Origin: Mycolicibacterium pyrenivorans
Lineage (GTDB): Bacteria; Actinomycetota; Actinomycetes; Mycobacteriales; Mycobacteriaceae
Assembly (NCBI RefSeq): GCF_025821625.1
Contig: NZ_JACKSH010000237.1
Coordinates: forward strand, 113,763 to 177,762
DNA: 64,000 nucleotides
Reading direction: 5' to 3'
In this document: piece after piece, positions 42,852-52,178 of the stretch
How positions within the stretch are numbered: position 1 is the first letter of the stretch
Layout: each line of letters begins with the position of its first letter
Made by a program: the position numbers and the translations under genes
The notes under the pieces: generated by a model
Databases searched by the model: none
Told to the model about the DNA's origin: nothing
What the model saw: the letters and a program-made list of their open reading frames with translations, nothing else

Positions 42852-44831
42852 TCAGATGGCGCCCGCGCTGGTGGCGTCCTGCTGAGCGTGTTCGTCGGCG
42901 TCCGGGATGTGCTCGGGGTGCAGCATCTCCGCGTAGCGCAACTGCTCGGGAATCCCGAACCCGTCGACCAGCAGTTCGGCGTGCGGGCGTAACCGCCTGC
43001 ACCGGTCGTTGATTCCGCGGGTGACGGCCTTGGCGCGTTCGGTCGACAGGAAGCGGTGTTCGACGAACCAGGCTTTGTCCTCTTCGATCACCGTCAGCGC
43101 ATACAGGTCGCAGACCAGGCCGAGGATCTCGCGGGCCTCCTGCCCTTCAACAGACGCGGACTCGCAGGCGTCGATGCCTGCGACGAACGCCTCCAGGATG
43201 ATGCGGTCGATGTGTGCCTGCGCGGTGTGCAGCACGTGGTCCTGCACCGAGTTGAACGCGTCGAAGGGCGACATCTCCTTGGACTTGCCCTGCAGCCTGC
43301 GCGCGACCGAGGCCAGCATGTACTCCTCGCGGTCCTCGAACATCTTGACCTGGGTGCCGCGGTTGAACAGGGACCCCTCTTCCTCGTTGTCCTCCCGCGT
43401 ATCGAGGATGGTCTGCATGATCGTCTGCGCCGCAGTGCGTTTCAGCACCCGCTCGCCTGCGAAGTTGGCGGCGAAGCGCACCCACTCGACGGGGCTCATG
43501 CCCTTGATGTCGTCGGCGTAGGCGGTCAGCAGTTCCTTGGCCACCAACTGTGTGAGCACGTGGTTGTCACCCTCGAACGTGGTGAACACGTCGGTGTCGG
43601 CCTTCAACGCGATCAGTCGGTTCTCGGCCAGGTAGCCCGCGCCGCCGCAGGCCTCACGGGCTTCCTGGATGGCGCGGGTCGCGTGCCAGGTGTTGGCGGC
43701 CTTGAGGCCGGCGGCGCGCGATTCGAGTTCGCGCTGTTCCTCGGCGTCCGGGCTGTCGGAGGTCTGCAGTTCGTGGCACTTGGCCACCAACTCGTTCTGG
43801 GCGAACTGCAACGCATACGACTTGGCGATCAACGGGAACAGCCGGCGCTGATGCACCAGGTAGTCCATGATCAGCACTTCCTGCTCGTCGCCGGGCGCCT
43901 CGAACTGCCTGCGCTCCAACGCATATCGCGTCGCGATGTCGAGTGCCACCCGCGCTGCTGCCGCTGCGCTGCCGCCGACGGTGACCCGGCCGCGGATGAG
44001 CGTTCCCAGCATGGTGAAGAACCGGCGGCCCACGTTCTCGATCGGCGAGGTGTAGGTGCCGTCGGGTGCGACGTCGGCGTACTTGTTCAGCAGGTTCTCC
44101 CGCGGCACCCGGACCTGGTCGAACTGGATCCGGCCGTTGTCGACCCCGGGCAGCCCGCCCTTGTAGTGGCAGTCCGACGTCGTCACGCCCGGCAGGTCGT
44201 TGCCCTCGTCGTCGCGGATCGGCACCACCAGGCAGTGCACGCCGTGCTTCTCGCCGTCGGGGGTGATCAGCTGTGCGAACACCGCTGCCACGCGGGCGGT
44301 CTCGGCGGCGCCGCCGATGTAGTCCTTGCGCGACGTGCGGGTGGGGGAGTCGATCACGAACTCCTGGGTGGCCGGATCATAGGTCGCCGTCGTCTCGAGT
44401 GCCTGAACGTCGCTGCCGTGCCCGGTCTCGGTCATGGCGAAGCAGCCCAGCAGGTCCAGATCGATGATCCGCTGCACGTAGGCCTCGTGGTGGCGCTCGG
44501 TGCCGAGGTTCTCGATCGCGCCGCCGAACAGACCCCACTGCACGCCGGCCTTGACCATCAGCGACAGGTCGCTCATGGCGAGCATCTCGATGCGCGTCAC
44601 CGCGGCACCGACGTCGCCGTTGCCGCCGTGGTCTTTCTTGAAGCCGTCTTCGGCCGCGCCGTTGGCCGCCATGATCTTCATCTGCTCGGCGACCTTGGTC
44701 CGGGCGATGACGGTGTTCGGTGTGTAGTGCGGTCTGAAGATCTCGTTGGACAGTTCCTGGCGTACGGCGTTCTTGACGTCGCGCCAGCGGCCGTCGAGGG
44801 CGTTGCGTAGGTGCTCCGCAGTGGTGGTCAT
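42852..44831 (-). CDS. Acyl-CoA dehydrogenase/oxidase family flavoprotein
   Basis: The 659-residue protein is longer than normal acyl-CoA dehydrogenases (about 390) and close to acyl-CoA oxidases. An FAD-fold core with CFAMTETGHGSDVQALETTA near residue 140 is followed by a helical domain with AREACGGAGYLAENRLIALK near residue 400, where the AGYL block and TFEGDN are typical of the family. A C-terminal oxidase-like helical domain follows (residues about 460-640). It should oxidise an acyl-CoA at the alpha-beta position, passing electrons to ETF or oxygen. The ATG at 44831 begins MTTTAEHLRNAL. Chain-length preference cannot be predicted. Confidence 0.88.
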   Translation of the reverse strand: MTTTAEHLRNALDGRWRDVKNAVRQELSNEIFRPHYTPNTVIARTKVAEQMKIMAANGAAEDGFKKDHGGNGDVGAAVTRIEMLAMSDLSLMVKAGVQWGLFGGAIENLGTERHHEAYVQRIIDLDLLGCFAMTETGHGSDVQALETTATYDPATQEFVIDSPTRTSRKDYIGGAAETARVAAVFAQLITPDGEKHGVHCLVVPIRDDEGNDLPGVTTSDCHYKGGLPGVDNGRIQFDQVRVPRENLLNKYADVAPDGTYTSPIENVGRRFFTMLGTLIRGRVTVGGSAAAAARVALDIATRYALERRQFEAPGDEQEVLIMDYLVHQRRLFPLIAKSYALQFAQNELVAKCHELQTSDSPDAEEQRELESRAAGLKAANTWHATRAIQEAREACGGAGYLAENRLIALKADTDVFTTFEGDNHVLTQLVAKELLTAYADDIKGMSPVEWVRFAANFAGERVLKRTAAQTIMQTILDTREDNEEEGSLFNRGTQVKMFEDREEYMLASVARRLQGKSKEMSPFDAFNSVQDHVLHTAQAHIDRIILEAFVAGIDACESASVEGQEAREILGLVCDLYALTVIEEDKAWFVEHRFLSTERAKAVTRGINDRCRRLRPHAELLVDGFGIPEQLRYAEMLHPEHIPDADEHAQQDATSAGAI

Positions 44832-44933
44832 ATCCGAACGGTAGCCCGCGGCACCCGCGCGGAAACTGTGACTGTGCAAACCGAGGTGAACCTTATCGCG
44901 ACGCCGGGAATCGGCGGGGGTTGAATCAACTGC

Positions 44934-45662
44934 ATGACCGAGCCTGATTCGCCGGCGGCGGCCGGCCTGCCGCACCAGATCGACCATCGACATGCGGATG
45001 TATCCGGAGGCTGGTTGCGCGCGGCGACCTTCGGGGCGATGGACGGACTGGTCAGCAACACCGCCCTCATCGCTGGCGTCGCGGCCGGCGCGGACTCGGA
45101 CGCCGTCGTGCTCGCCGGTGTCGCGGGCCTGCTCGCCGGGGCGTTCTCGATGGCGTTGGGCGAGTACACGTCGGTCAGGACGGCCAACGAACAGGTCGAC
45201 GCCGAGGTGCACGTCGAGCGGCGGGCCTTCCTCAAGCATCCCCAGGCCGAGCGTGCGGAGTTGGTGGCGATGTTGGTCGACATGGGCATGACGGAGGACA
45301 CCGCCGCCAGGGCCACCGACGAGATCCACCGTGACGAGGCCCAGGCGCTGAACTTCCATCTCGTCCAGGAACTCGGCGTGGACCCGAACGAGAAACCGTC
45401 GCCGTGGGTTGCGGCTGGCTCGTCGTTCCTGATGTTCGCGATCGGCGCGATCATCCCGCTGATTCCCTACCTGCTGGGCTTTGCGTCGCTGTGGGCCGGG
45501 CTGGCATTCGGCGGTGTCGGCCTGATGCTGGCAGGTGGGGTCGCGGCCCGGTTCACGCGAAAGCCGCTCTGGCTTGGTTCGGTTCGGCAACTGGCGTTCG
45601 GCGCGGTCGCCATCGGCGCGACCTATCTCGTCGGATTGCTCATCGGCACGACGGTGACGTGA
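44934..45662 (+). CDS. VIT1/CCC1-family metal transporter
   Basis: The 242-residue membrane protein has about five hydrophobic segments. It carries the family block ATFGAMDGLVSNTALIAGVA near residue 32, then SMALGEYTSVRT near 80. A charged cytoplasmic segment with several Glu and His follows (about 95-150), as in the metal-binding region of VIT1. Family members move Fe2+ or Mn2+ out of the cytosol. In a genome with an active mycobactin system it may relieve iron excess. I saw an AGGTGAACCT palindrome 40 bp upstream but it does not fit the IdeR spacing. Confidence 0.88.
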   Translation: MTEPDSPAAAGLPHQIDHRHADVSGGWLRAATFGAMDGLVSNTALIAGVAAGADSDAVVLAGVAGLLAGAFSMALGEYTSVRTANEQVDAEVHVERRAFLKHPQAERAELVAMLVDMGMTEDTAARATDEIHRDEAQALNFHLVQELGVDPNEKPSPWVAAGSSFLMFAIGAIIPLIPYLLGFASLWAGLAFGGVGLMLAGGVAARFTRKPLWLGSVRQLAFGAVAIGATYLVGLLIGTTVT

Positions 45663-45722
45663 GGGTGATCGGGCGCGGAAAACCACTGCCCGCGTCGTCA
45701 AACGCGCCGGATCCGCTCCACG

Positions 45723-46163
45723 TCACCGCGGGTCGGGCGCGGCGTCTTTGATCAGGCGGCGCATCACGACGACGGCCTCGGTGAGGCACTCCCGTTCCGC
45801 GTCGCTCAACTGCTCCAGGTACGGGTCGATCGCCGCACCGCGATCCAGGCGGGCTTGACGCAGCGCCGCGACGCCGTCGGGGGTGATCCGGATCAGCACG
45901 GCGCGGGCATCCTGCGGGTCGGAGGTGCGGGTCACCATGCCGGCGTCCTCGAGTCGGCGGACCTGGGTGGTCATCGTGGGTTGGGAACAGTGGTCGAGTG
46001 CGGCCAGGTCAGAGATGCGCGCCTCGCCCTGGTCCTCGATGGTGGACAGCAGGCGGGCCTGGGCGAACGGGATCGGCTTCCGGACGCGCTGGTTGGCCAG
46101 CCGGTTGATCCGGGCCACCACCGAGAGCAGGTCTGCGCCGAGCGTCGAGGACATGGACACCAT
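45723..46163 (-). CDS. MarR-family transcription regulator
   Basis: The 146-residue winged-helix protein has ARISDLAALDHCSQPTMTTQ as the recognition region, RLEDAGMVTRTSDPQDARAV as wing with the conserved D-x-R, and helical ends for dimerisation. It is divergent from the ECF transporter gene, and a 16-bp near-perfect palindrome starts 12 bp upstream of its ATG. Control of itself and the transporter is likely. The same gene pair (Rv2327/Rv2326c) exists in M. tuberculosis. The ligand is unknown. Confidence 0.9.
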   Translation of the reverse strand: MVSMSSTLGADLLSVVARINRLANQRVRKPIPFAQARLLSTIEDQGEARISDLAALDHCSQPTMTTQVRRLEDAGMVTRTSDPQDARAVLIRITPDGVAALRQARLDRGAAIDPYLEQLSDAERECLTEAVVVMRRLIKDAAPDPR

Positions 46164-46175
46164 GGTTGCCTAGGC

Positions 46176-46191
46176 TTGCTATGCATATCAA
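46176..46191. promoter_or_regulatory. Candidate MarR operator
   Basis: TTGCTATGCATATCAA is palindromic at 14 of 16 positions around ATGCAT. An adjacent GCCTAGGC (46168-46175) is a second perfect palindrome. Both lie in the 86-bp gap between marR and the ECF transporter gene, where autorepression would be expected. Confidence 0.55.
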
Positions 46192-46249
46192 CCGTGCTGG
46201 TCGGCACCGGCGAGGTGGGACGGGCGCCGACGACTGGCAGAATCAGAAG

Positions 46250-48310
46250 ATGACCACGGCCGGCCCGGAGAGAGCCCCTCGACGGACTGGTTCGCTCCAA
46301 CCGGTCGAACTCGCGCAAGCGGCCGTGATCGCCGCACTGTGTGCGGCGATCGCGATCATCAGCGTCGTGGTCCCGTTCGCCGCGGGACTGTCCCTGCTCG
46401 GCACGGTCCCGATGGGCCTGCTCGCCTATCGGTACCGGCTACGGGTGCTGATCGCCGCGACCGTCGCCGGCGGGCTGATCGCCTTCCTCATCGCCGGCAT
46501 GGGCGGGTTCATGACCGTCGTCAACTGCGCCTACATCGGCGGGCTGACCGGCATCGTCAAACGGCGGGGCCGCGGCACCACCACGGTCATCGCCTCTGCG
46601 CTCGTCGCCGGTGCGCTGTTCGGCGCGGCTACCGTCGTCGCACTGGCGATCCTGAGCCGGCTGCGAAACCTGATCTTCGAATCGGTCACCGCCAACGTCT
46701 CCGGTACGGCCGCGATCCTGGCGCGCATCCCCGGGATGGAGGGTGCGGCCGAGAGGCTCAAACAGGACTTTGTGACCGCGCTGGACTACTGGCCGTATCT
46801 GTTCTTCGCCGCCGGGGTGTTCAGCATCTTGTGGGTCAGCCTGCTCGGGTGGTGGGCGTTGTCGCGGGTGATGGCTCGGCTGCTCGGCGTGCCTGACGTG
46901 CACAAGCTGGAGTCGTCGACGGATGACGGCCCGGTCGCGCCGGTTCCCTTGCAGCTCAAGGACGTCCGGTTCCGCTACCCCAAAGCCGACGATGACGCGC
47001 TCGGGCCGCTGTCGATGGCGGTGCGCCCCGGGGAGCACCTGGCGGTGACGGGCGCCAACGGCTCGGGCAAGACGACGCTGATGCTGGTCCTCTCGGGTCG
47101 CGAACCTACCGCGGGAACCGTGGAGCGTCCCGGTGCGGTCGGGCTGGGCAAGCTCGGTGGCACCGCGGTCGTGATGCAGCACCCCGAGAGCCAGGTGCTG
47201 GGCACCCGGGTCGCCGACGACGTCGTCTGGGGTCTGCCGCCGGGGACGGCGACCGACGTGGGCCAACTGCTCTCCGAGGTGGGCCTCGACGGGATGGGCG
47301 AGCGGGACACCGGCGGCCTCTCGGGCGGTGAGCTGCAGCGGTTGGCGGTGGCCGCGGCGCTGGCCCGGGAGCCGTCACTGCTGATCGCCGACGAGGTCAC
47401 CAGCATGGTCGACCAGGACGGTCGGGAGGCCCTGATGTCGGTGCTGTCCGGGCTGACCCGGCGCCACCGCACCTCGCTGGTGCACATCACGCACTACAAC
47501 GACGAGGCGGACGCAGCCGACCGCACCGTCAACCTGACGGGTAACGGGGCCGCCGCAGACACCGAGGCGGGCGGGGAGATGGTCGAGACCGCCGACGCGC
47601 CGACGGCCACCATCCACGCGGTCGACGGTCGTCGTGGTGCGCCTGTTCTCGAACTCAACGGCGTCTGCCACGAGTACGGCAGCGGAACCCCTTGGGCGAA
47701 GACCGCATTGAGCGATATCGATTTCGCCGTCCACGAGGGTGACGGCGTGCTGATCCACGGCCTCAACGGGTCGGGCAAGTCCACCCTGGCGTGGATCATG
47801 GCAGGCCTGACGGTGCCCACCGCCGGTAGCTGCCTGCTCGACGGCGCGCCGGTGTCGGATCAGATCGGCGCCGTGGCCATCTCGTTCCAGGCGGCGCGAC
47901 TGCAGCTGATGCGCAGCCATGTGGCGCTGGAGATCGCGTCGTCGGCCGGGTTCTCGAAATACGACCAGGCGAAGGTGACCGCCGCTCTGAACACCGTGGG
48001 CCTCGAACCGACGCTGGCCGCCCGGAGGGTCGACGAGCTCAGCGGCGGGCAGATGCGGCGCGTCGTGCTCGCGGGACTGCTCGCCCGGTCACCACGCGCG
48101 CTCATCCTCGACGAACCGCTGGCCGGCCTGGACGCCGCCTCCCAGCGGGGTCTGTTGCGGCTGCTGACAGACCTGCGTCGCCGCAACGGGCTGACCCTGG
48201 TGGTCATCTCCCACGACTTCGCCGGCCTGGAGGAACTGTGCCCGCGCACTCTGCACCTGCAGGGTGGGGTCCTGGCCGCGGCGCCGACGGCCACCGGAGG
48301 GATGTCATGA
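46250..48310 (+). CDS. ECF transporter: fused substrate-binding membrane domain and two ATPases
   Basis: The 686-residue protein joins three ECF parts in one chain. An N-terminal membrane domain of five to six helices (about 25-215) is followed by ATPase 1 (Walker A GANGSGKTT near 268, signature LSGGELQR near 357, Walker B LLIADE) and ATPase 2 (Walker A GLNGSGKST near 504, signature LSGGQMRR near 598, Walker B LILDEPLAGLD). The T component follows with an ATGA overlap, so the whole transporter is two proteins. By synteny it matches Rv2326c. The substrate (a vitamin or metal in most ECF systems) is not indicated. The ATG at 46250 fits the first membrane helix. Confidence 0.9.
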   Translation: MTTAGPERAPRRTGSLQPVELAQAAVIAALCAAIAIISVVVPFAAGLSLLGTVPMGLLAYRYRLRVLIAATVAGGLIAFLIAGMGGFMTVVNCAYIGGLTGIVKRRGRGTTTVIASALVAGALFGAATVVALAILSRLRNLIFESVTANVSGTAAILARIPGMEGAAERLKQDFVTALDYWPYLFFAAGVFSILWVSLLGWWALSRVMARLLGVPDVHKLESSTDDGPVAPVPLQLKDVRFRYPKADDDALGPLSMAVRPGEHLAVTGANGSGKTTLMLVLSGREPTAGTVERPGAVGLGKLGGTAVVMQHPESQVLGTRVADDVVWGLPPGTATDVGQLLSEVGLDGMGERDTGGLSGGELQRLAVAAALAREPSLLIADEVTSMVDQDGREALMSVLSGLTRRHRTSLVHITHYNDEADAADRTVNLTGNGAAADTEAGGEMVETADAPTATIHAVDGRRGAPVLELNGVCHEYGSGTPWAKTALSDIDFAVHEGDGVLIHGLNGSGKSTLAWIMAGLTVPTAGSCLLDGAPVSDQIGAVAISFQAARLQLMRSHVALEIASSAGFSKYDQAKVTAALNTVGLEPTLAARRVDELSGGQMRRVVLAGLLARSPRALILDEPLAGLDAASQRGLLRLLTDLRRRNGLTLVVISHDFAGLEELCPRTLHLQGGVLAAAPTATGGMS

Positions 48311-49155
48311 CCACCGCGCCTGCGGGACGCAAGCAACGCCGAGACGTGGTGCTGCTGCGGCCGGTGCCCGGCCAGACGGTCATGCACGACCTGTGGGCGG
48401 GCTCCAAGCTGCTGATCGTCGCGGCGATCGGTGTGCTGCTGACGTTCTACCCGGGATGGGTGCCCATCGGCGCCGTCGCGCTCCTCGTCATGGCGGCGGC
48501 CAGGCTGGCGCACATCCCGCGCGGCGTCCTGCCCACCGTGCCCCGATGGTTGTGGTTCCTGCTCGCGCTCGGCGCGCTCACCGCGACGTTCGCGGGTGGC
48601 AGCCCGGTGATCTCCTTCGGCTCGGTCGACATCGGCCTGGGCGGCCTGCTCAACTTCCTGCGCATCACCGCGCTGTCGTTCGTGTTGCTCGGCCTGGGCG
48701 CCATGGTGTCGTGGACCACCAACGTCGCCGAGATCGCGCCCGCGGTGGCCAAGCTCGGCCGTCCGCTGCGCCCGCTTCGGATACCGGTCGACGACTGGGC
48801 GGTGACGGTTGCGCTGGCGCTGCGGGCTTTCCCGATGCTCATCGATGAGTTCCGGGTGCTCTACGCGGCGCGGCAGCTGCGGCCCAAGGACGTCGATGCG
48901 TCCAGGCGGGGGCGCAGGCGCCGGTGGGCCTCGGAGCTGGTCGACCTGCTGGCCGCGGCGACCACCGTCGCGTTGCGCCGCGCCGACGAGATGGGCGATG
49001 CGATCACCGCACGCGGGGGTGCCGGGCAGATCTCGGCGGCGCCGACCGGGCCCAAACGCCGCGACTGGGTGACGTTCGCCGTCGTCGCCGTGGTGTGCGG
49101 GGCCGCGTTGGCTCTCGAAATGACCGTGGCGGGGACCAGCGGCATCCGCCGCTGA
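48307..49155 (+). CDS. EcfT, transmembrane energy-coupling component
   Basis: The 282-residue membrane protein has hydrophobic segments at about residues 38-75, 85-150 and 258-278, and the coupling helices with AARQLRPKDVDASRRGRRRR near 185 and ADEMGDAITARGG near 230, the A-R-G/x-R/G-type motifs that contact the ATPases. It overlaps the fused S-A-A protein by 4 bp and completes the ECF transporter. Corresponds by order to Rv2325c. Confidence 0.9.
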   Translation: MTTAPAGRKQRRDVVLLRPVPGQTVMHDLWAGSKLLIVAAIGVLLTFYPGWVPIGAVALLVMAAARLAHIPRGVLPTVPRWLWFLLALGALTATFAGGSPVISFGSVDIGLGGLLNFLRITALSFVLLGLGAMVSWTTNVAEIAPAVAKLGRPLRPLRIPVDDWAVTVALALRAFPMLIDEFRVLYAARQLRPKDVDASRRGRRRRWASELVDLLAAATTVALRRADEMGDAITARGGAGQISAAPTGPKRRDWVTFAVVAVVCGAALALEMTVAGTSGIRR

Positions 49156-49254
49156 CCCTGCCGGCGTTCAGAGCGCGCTCACGGCGCTAGCCTTTCGGGC
49201 CACTCGTACTTCCTCGCAGCCACCGCAGCGTCGACGTCGAGGACTGCCGCTACG

Positions 49255-50781
49255 GTGGTTCGGGTGACGGGGTCCCGACGAATCGATGCCGACTTCCTCT
49301 CGCTGCCACGCCACGAGTTGGCCGACGCCGCGCTGACCGCGGCGGTACAGGCCGGCGCGAGCTACGCCGATCTGCGCATCCATGCGATCAGAACCGAGAC
49401 GATCCAGTTGCGCGACGGTGCGCTGGAGACCGCGGTCCTCGATCACGAGATCGGGCTGGCGGTGCGGGTCATCGTCGACGGCACATGGGGCTTCGCCTCC
49501 CACGCCGAACTCGGCACCGGCGCGGCCGCGGATACCGCGCGACGCGCGGTGAAGGTGGCCCGCATCCTGGCGGTCCTCAACGGTGAGCGCATCGAGCTCG
49601 CTCCCGAACCGATCTACCGCGACATGAGCTGGGTTTCGGACTACCGCATCGACCCGTTCGACGTCGCCGCCGCGGACAAGGTCGCGGTGCTGGAGGATTA
49701 CTCGGACCGGCTGCTGGCCTCCGACGGCATCGACCACGTCGCGGCGTGGGTGCACACCGCCAAGGAGCAGACGTTCTACGCCGACACGTTCGGATCCTCG
49801 ATCACCCAGCAGCGGGTACGGGTGCTGCCCAACCTCGAGGCGGTGACCGTCGACGCGTCGGCAGGCATGTTCGACACCATGAGCACGCTGGCGCCGCCGA
49901 CCGCGCGGGGCTGGGAAGCCGTTGCGGGTGACGAGGTGTGGGACTGGACAGGGGAGTTGGCGCAACTGCCGTCACTGCTGGCCGAGAAGGCCAAGGCGCC
50001 CAGCGTGGTCTCCGGACCGACCGATCTGGTGATCGACCCGACCAACCTGTGGCTGACCATTCACGAGTCGATCGGCCACGCCACCGAGTACGACCGGGCG
50101 ATCGGTTACGAGGCGGCCTATGCGGGCACGTCGTTCGCCACGCCGGACAAGCTGGGCACGATGAGATACGGCTCGCCGGTGATGAACGTGACCGCTGACC
50201 GAACCGTCGAGTACGGCTTGGCCACTGTGGGTTTCGACGACGAAGGGGTACGCGCGCAGAGCTGGGATCTGGTGCGAGACGGTGTCTTCGTCGGCTATCA
50301 GCTGGACCGGGTGTTCGCGCCGCGGCTGGGGGTGTCGCGCTCCAACGGCTGCTCCTACGCCGACTCCGCCCACCACGTGCCCATCCAGCGGATGGCCAAC
50401 GTGTCGCTGCAGCCGGGCCCCGACGACGTGAGCACCGCGGACCTGATCGGGAGCGTGACCGACGGCATCTACATCGTCGGCGACAAGAGCTGGTCGATCG
50501 ACATGCAGCGCTACAACTTCCAGTTCACCGGGCAGCGGTTTTTCCGGATCCGCGACGGCAAGCTCGACGGGCAGGTGCGTGACGTCGCCTACCAGGCGAC
50601 CACCACCGACTTCTGGGCCGCCATGGAAGCGGCTGGCGGACAGTCGACTTGGCGACTGGGAGGGGCGTTCAACTGCGGCAAGGCGCAACCCGGCCAGGTC
50701 GCCGCGGTGAGCCACGGCTGCCCCTCGGCGTTGTTCCGGGGCATCAACGTGCTCAACACGCGCGAAGAAGGCGGGCGGTAG
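49255..50781 (+). CDS. tldD: TldD-like metalloprotease
   Basis: The 508-residue protein of the TldD/PmbA family carries the zinc motif HESIGHATE near residue 270 and a C-terminal YADSAHHVPIQRMANV region with further ligands. With TldE it forms a heterodimeric peptidase that trims unfolded peptides and, in some bacteria, modified peptide precursors. The start is the GTG at 49255; a GTG at 49264 is an alternative. It corresponds to Rv2315c. tldE follows after 4 bp. Confidence 0.93.
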   Translation: MVRVTGSRRIDADFLSLPRHELADAALTAAVQAGASYADLRIHAIRTETIQLRDGALETAVLDHEIGLAVRVIVDGTWGFASHAELGTGAAADTARRAVKVARILAVLNGERIELAPEPIYRDMSWVSDYRIDPFDVAAADKVAVLEDYSDRLLASDGIDHVAAWVHTAKEQTFYADTFGSSITQQRVRVLPNLEAVTVDASAGMFDTMSTLAPPTARGWEAVAGDEVWDWTGELAQLPSLLAEKAKAPSVVSGPTDLVIDPTNLWLTIHESIGHATEYDRAIGYEAAYAGTSFATPDKLGTMRYGSPVMNVTADRTVEYGLATVGFDDEGVRAQSWDLVRDGVFVGYQLDRVFAPRLGVSRSNGCSYADSAHHVPIQRMANVSLQPGPDDVSTADLIGSVTDGIYIVGDKSWSIDMQRYNFQFTGQRFFRIRDGKLDGQVRDVAYQATTTDFWAAMEAAGGQSTWRLGGAFNCGKAQPGQVAAVSHGCPSALFRGINVLNTREEGGR

Positions 50782-50785
50782 ACCG

Positions 50786-52171
50786 GTGATCGGCGCACAA
50801 CAGGTAGCTGACCTTGCGCTGGCCGAAGCCCGTCGGCTGGGCCGCGCGGACGAGACCATCGTGGTGATCACCGATCGCGTCGACGCGGCGCTGCGGTGGG
50901 CCAACAACACGATGACCACCAACGGTGAATCCACGAGCCGCACCACGACGATCATCTCGATCATGCGGCAGGGCGACAGCGCGCACGTCGGCTCCGTCCG
51001 CTCGAGCTCGGTGGACCGGGCGGTCATCGCCGATCTGGTGGCGTCCTCCCAGCAGGCCGCCGCGGCGGCACCGCAGGCACGAGACGCCGCGCCACCGCTT
51101 CCCGGTGGTGACGCCCCAGCCGACTGGGATGCGCCGATTCCGCGCACCGGGGCCGAGGTGTTCGGCGACGTGGCCGCGAGTCTGGCGCGCCGTTTCCGGG
51201 GCATGCCCGGGGGCGGTGCCACCCTGTTCGGGTATGCGCGTCACATCGTCGAGACGACGTTCGTCGCGACCTCGGGTGGGCTGCGCCAACGCTTCACGCA
51301 GCCCACCGGTTCGGTGGAGATCAACGCCAAACGCGACGGCGCCAGCGCGTGGGTGGGCGTCAACACGCCCGACTTCGCCGCTGTGCCAACCGATTCGATG
51401 CTCGACGAGCTCACAACGCGACTGTCCTGGGCGAAGCGCATCATCGAACTGCCCGCGGGACGCTACGAGACGATCATGCCGCCGTCCACGGTGGCCGACA
51501 TGATGATCTACCTGTCGTGGACGATGGGCGGCCGGGGCGCGCAGGAGGGACGCACCGCCCTGGCGGCGCCCGGCGGCGGCACCCGGGTGGGGGAGACGCT
51601 GACGTCGCTGCCGCTGACGCTGTACTCCGATCCGGCGGCGGCCGGGCTGGAGTGCTCGCCGTTCGTGGTGACGGCGAGTTCCTCGGAGCGGGCCTCGGTG
51701 TTCGACAACGGCATGACCATCGATCGGGTGGACTGGATCCGTGACGGCGTCATCAACGCGCTGGCGTACCCGCGTGCGGCCGCCGAGGAGTTCGACGCAC
51801 CGGTGGCCGTGGGCGCGGACAACCTGCTGATGACCGGTGGGTCCGAGAGTCTGCAGGACATGATCGCGGCCACCGAGCGCGGCCTGTTGTTGACCACCTT
51901 GTGGTACATGCGCGAGGTCGACCCGTCGGTGCTGTTGCTCACCGGCCTGACGCGGGACGGGGTGTACCTGGTCGAGGACGGCGAGGTCACCGCCGCAGTG
52001 AACAACTTCCGTTTCAATGAGAGCCCGTTGGACCTGCTGCGCCGCGCCACCCAGGCCGGCGTCAGCGAGATGACCCTGCCCCGCGAGTGGGGCGACTGGG
52101 CCACCCGCGCACAGATGCCTTCGTTGCGAATTCCCGACTTTCACATGTCTTCGGTCAGTCAGGCGCAATAA
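50786..52171 (+). CDS. tldE: TldE/PmbA-like subunit
   Basis: The 461-residue partner of TldD belongs to the same family but lacks the HExxxH zinc site, as is normal for TldE. It has the conserved VGETLTSLPLTLYSDP and FNESPLDLLRRAT blocks. The GTG start lies 4 bp after the tldD stop. The pair is syntenic with Rv2315c/Rv2314c. No small peptide precursor gene was found adjacent, so a general proteolytic role is more likely here than peptide maturation. Confidence 0.92.
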   Translation: MIGAQQVADLALAEARRLGRADETIVVITDRVDAALRWANNTMTTNGESTSRTTTIISIMRQGDSAHVGSVRSSSVDRAVIADLVASSQQAAAAAPQARDAAPPLPGGDAPADWDAPIPRTGAEVFGDVAASLARRFRGMPGGGATLFGYARHIVETTFVATSGGLRQRFTQPTGSVEINAKRDGASAWVGVNTPDFAAVPTDSMLDELTTRLSWAKRIIELPAGRYETIMPPSTVADMMIYLSWTMGGRGAQEGRTALAAPGGGTRVGETLTSLPLTLYSDPAAAGLECSPFVVTASSSERASVFDNGMTIDRVDWIRDGVINALAYPRAAAEEFDAPVAVGADNLLMTGGSESLQDMIAATERGLLLTTLWYMREVDPSVLLLTGLTRDGVYLVEDGEVTAAVNNFRFNESPLDLLRRATQAGVSEMTLPREWGDWATRAQMPSLRIPDFHMSSVSQAQ

Positions 52172-52178
52172 TCCTTGT

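Noticed and set aside
44884..44893. AGGTGAACCT palindrome upstream of the VIT1-like gene as an IdeR box
   Set aside because: The half-sites are separated by two bases instead of the spacing in the 19-bp IdeR consensus, and the flanking TTA/TAA are missing.
49255..52171. tldD/tldE as maturation enzymes for an adjacent modified peptide
   Set aside because: No small precursor-like ORF or modification enzyme is found beside them, and the pair is conserved at this place across mycobacteria.
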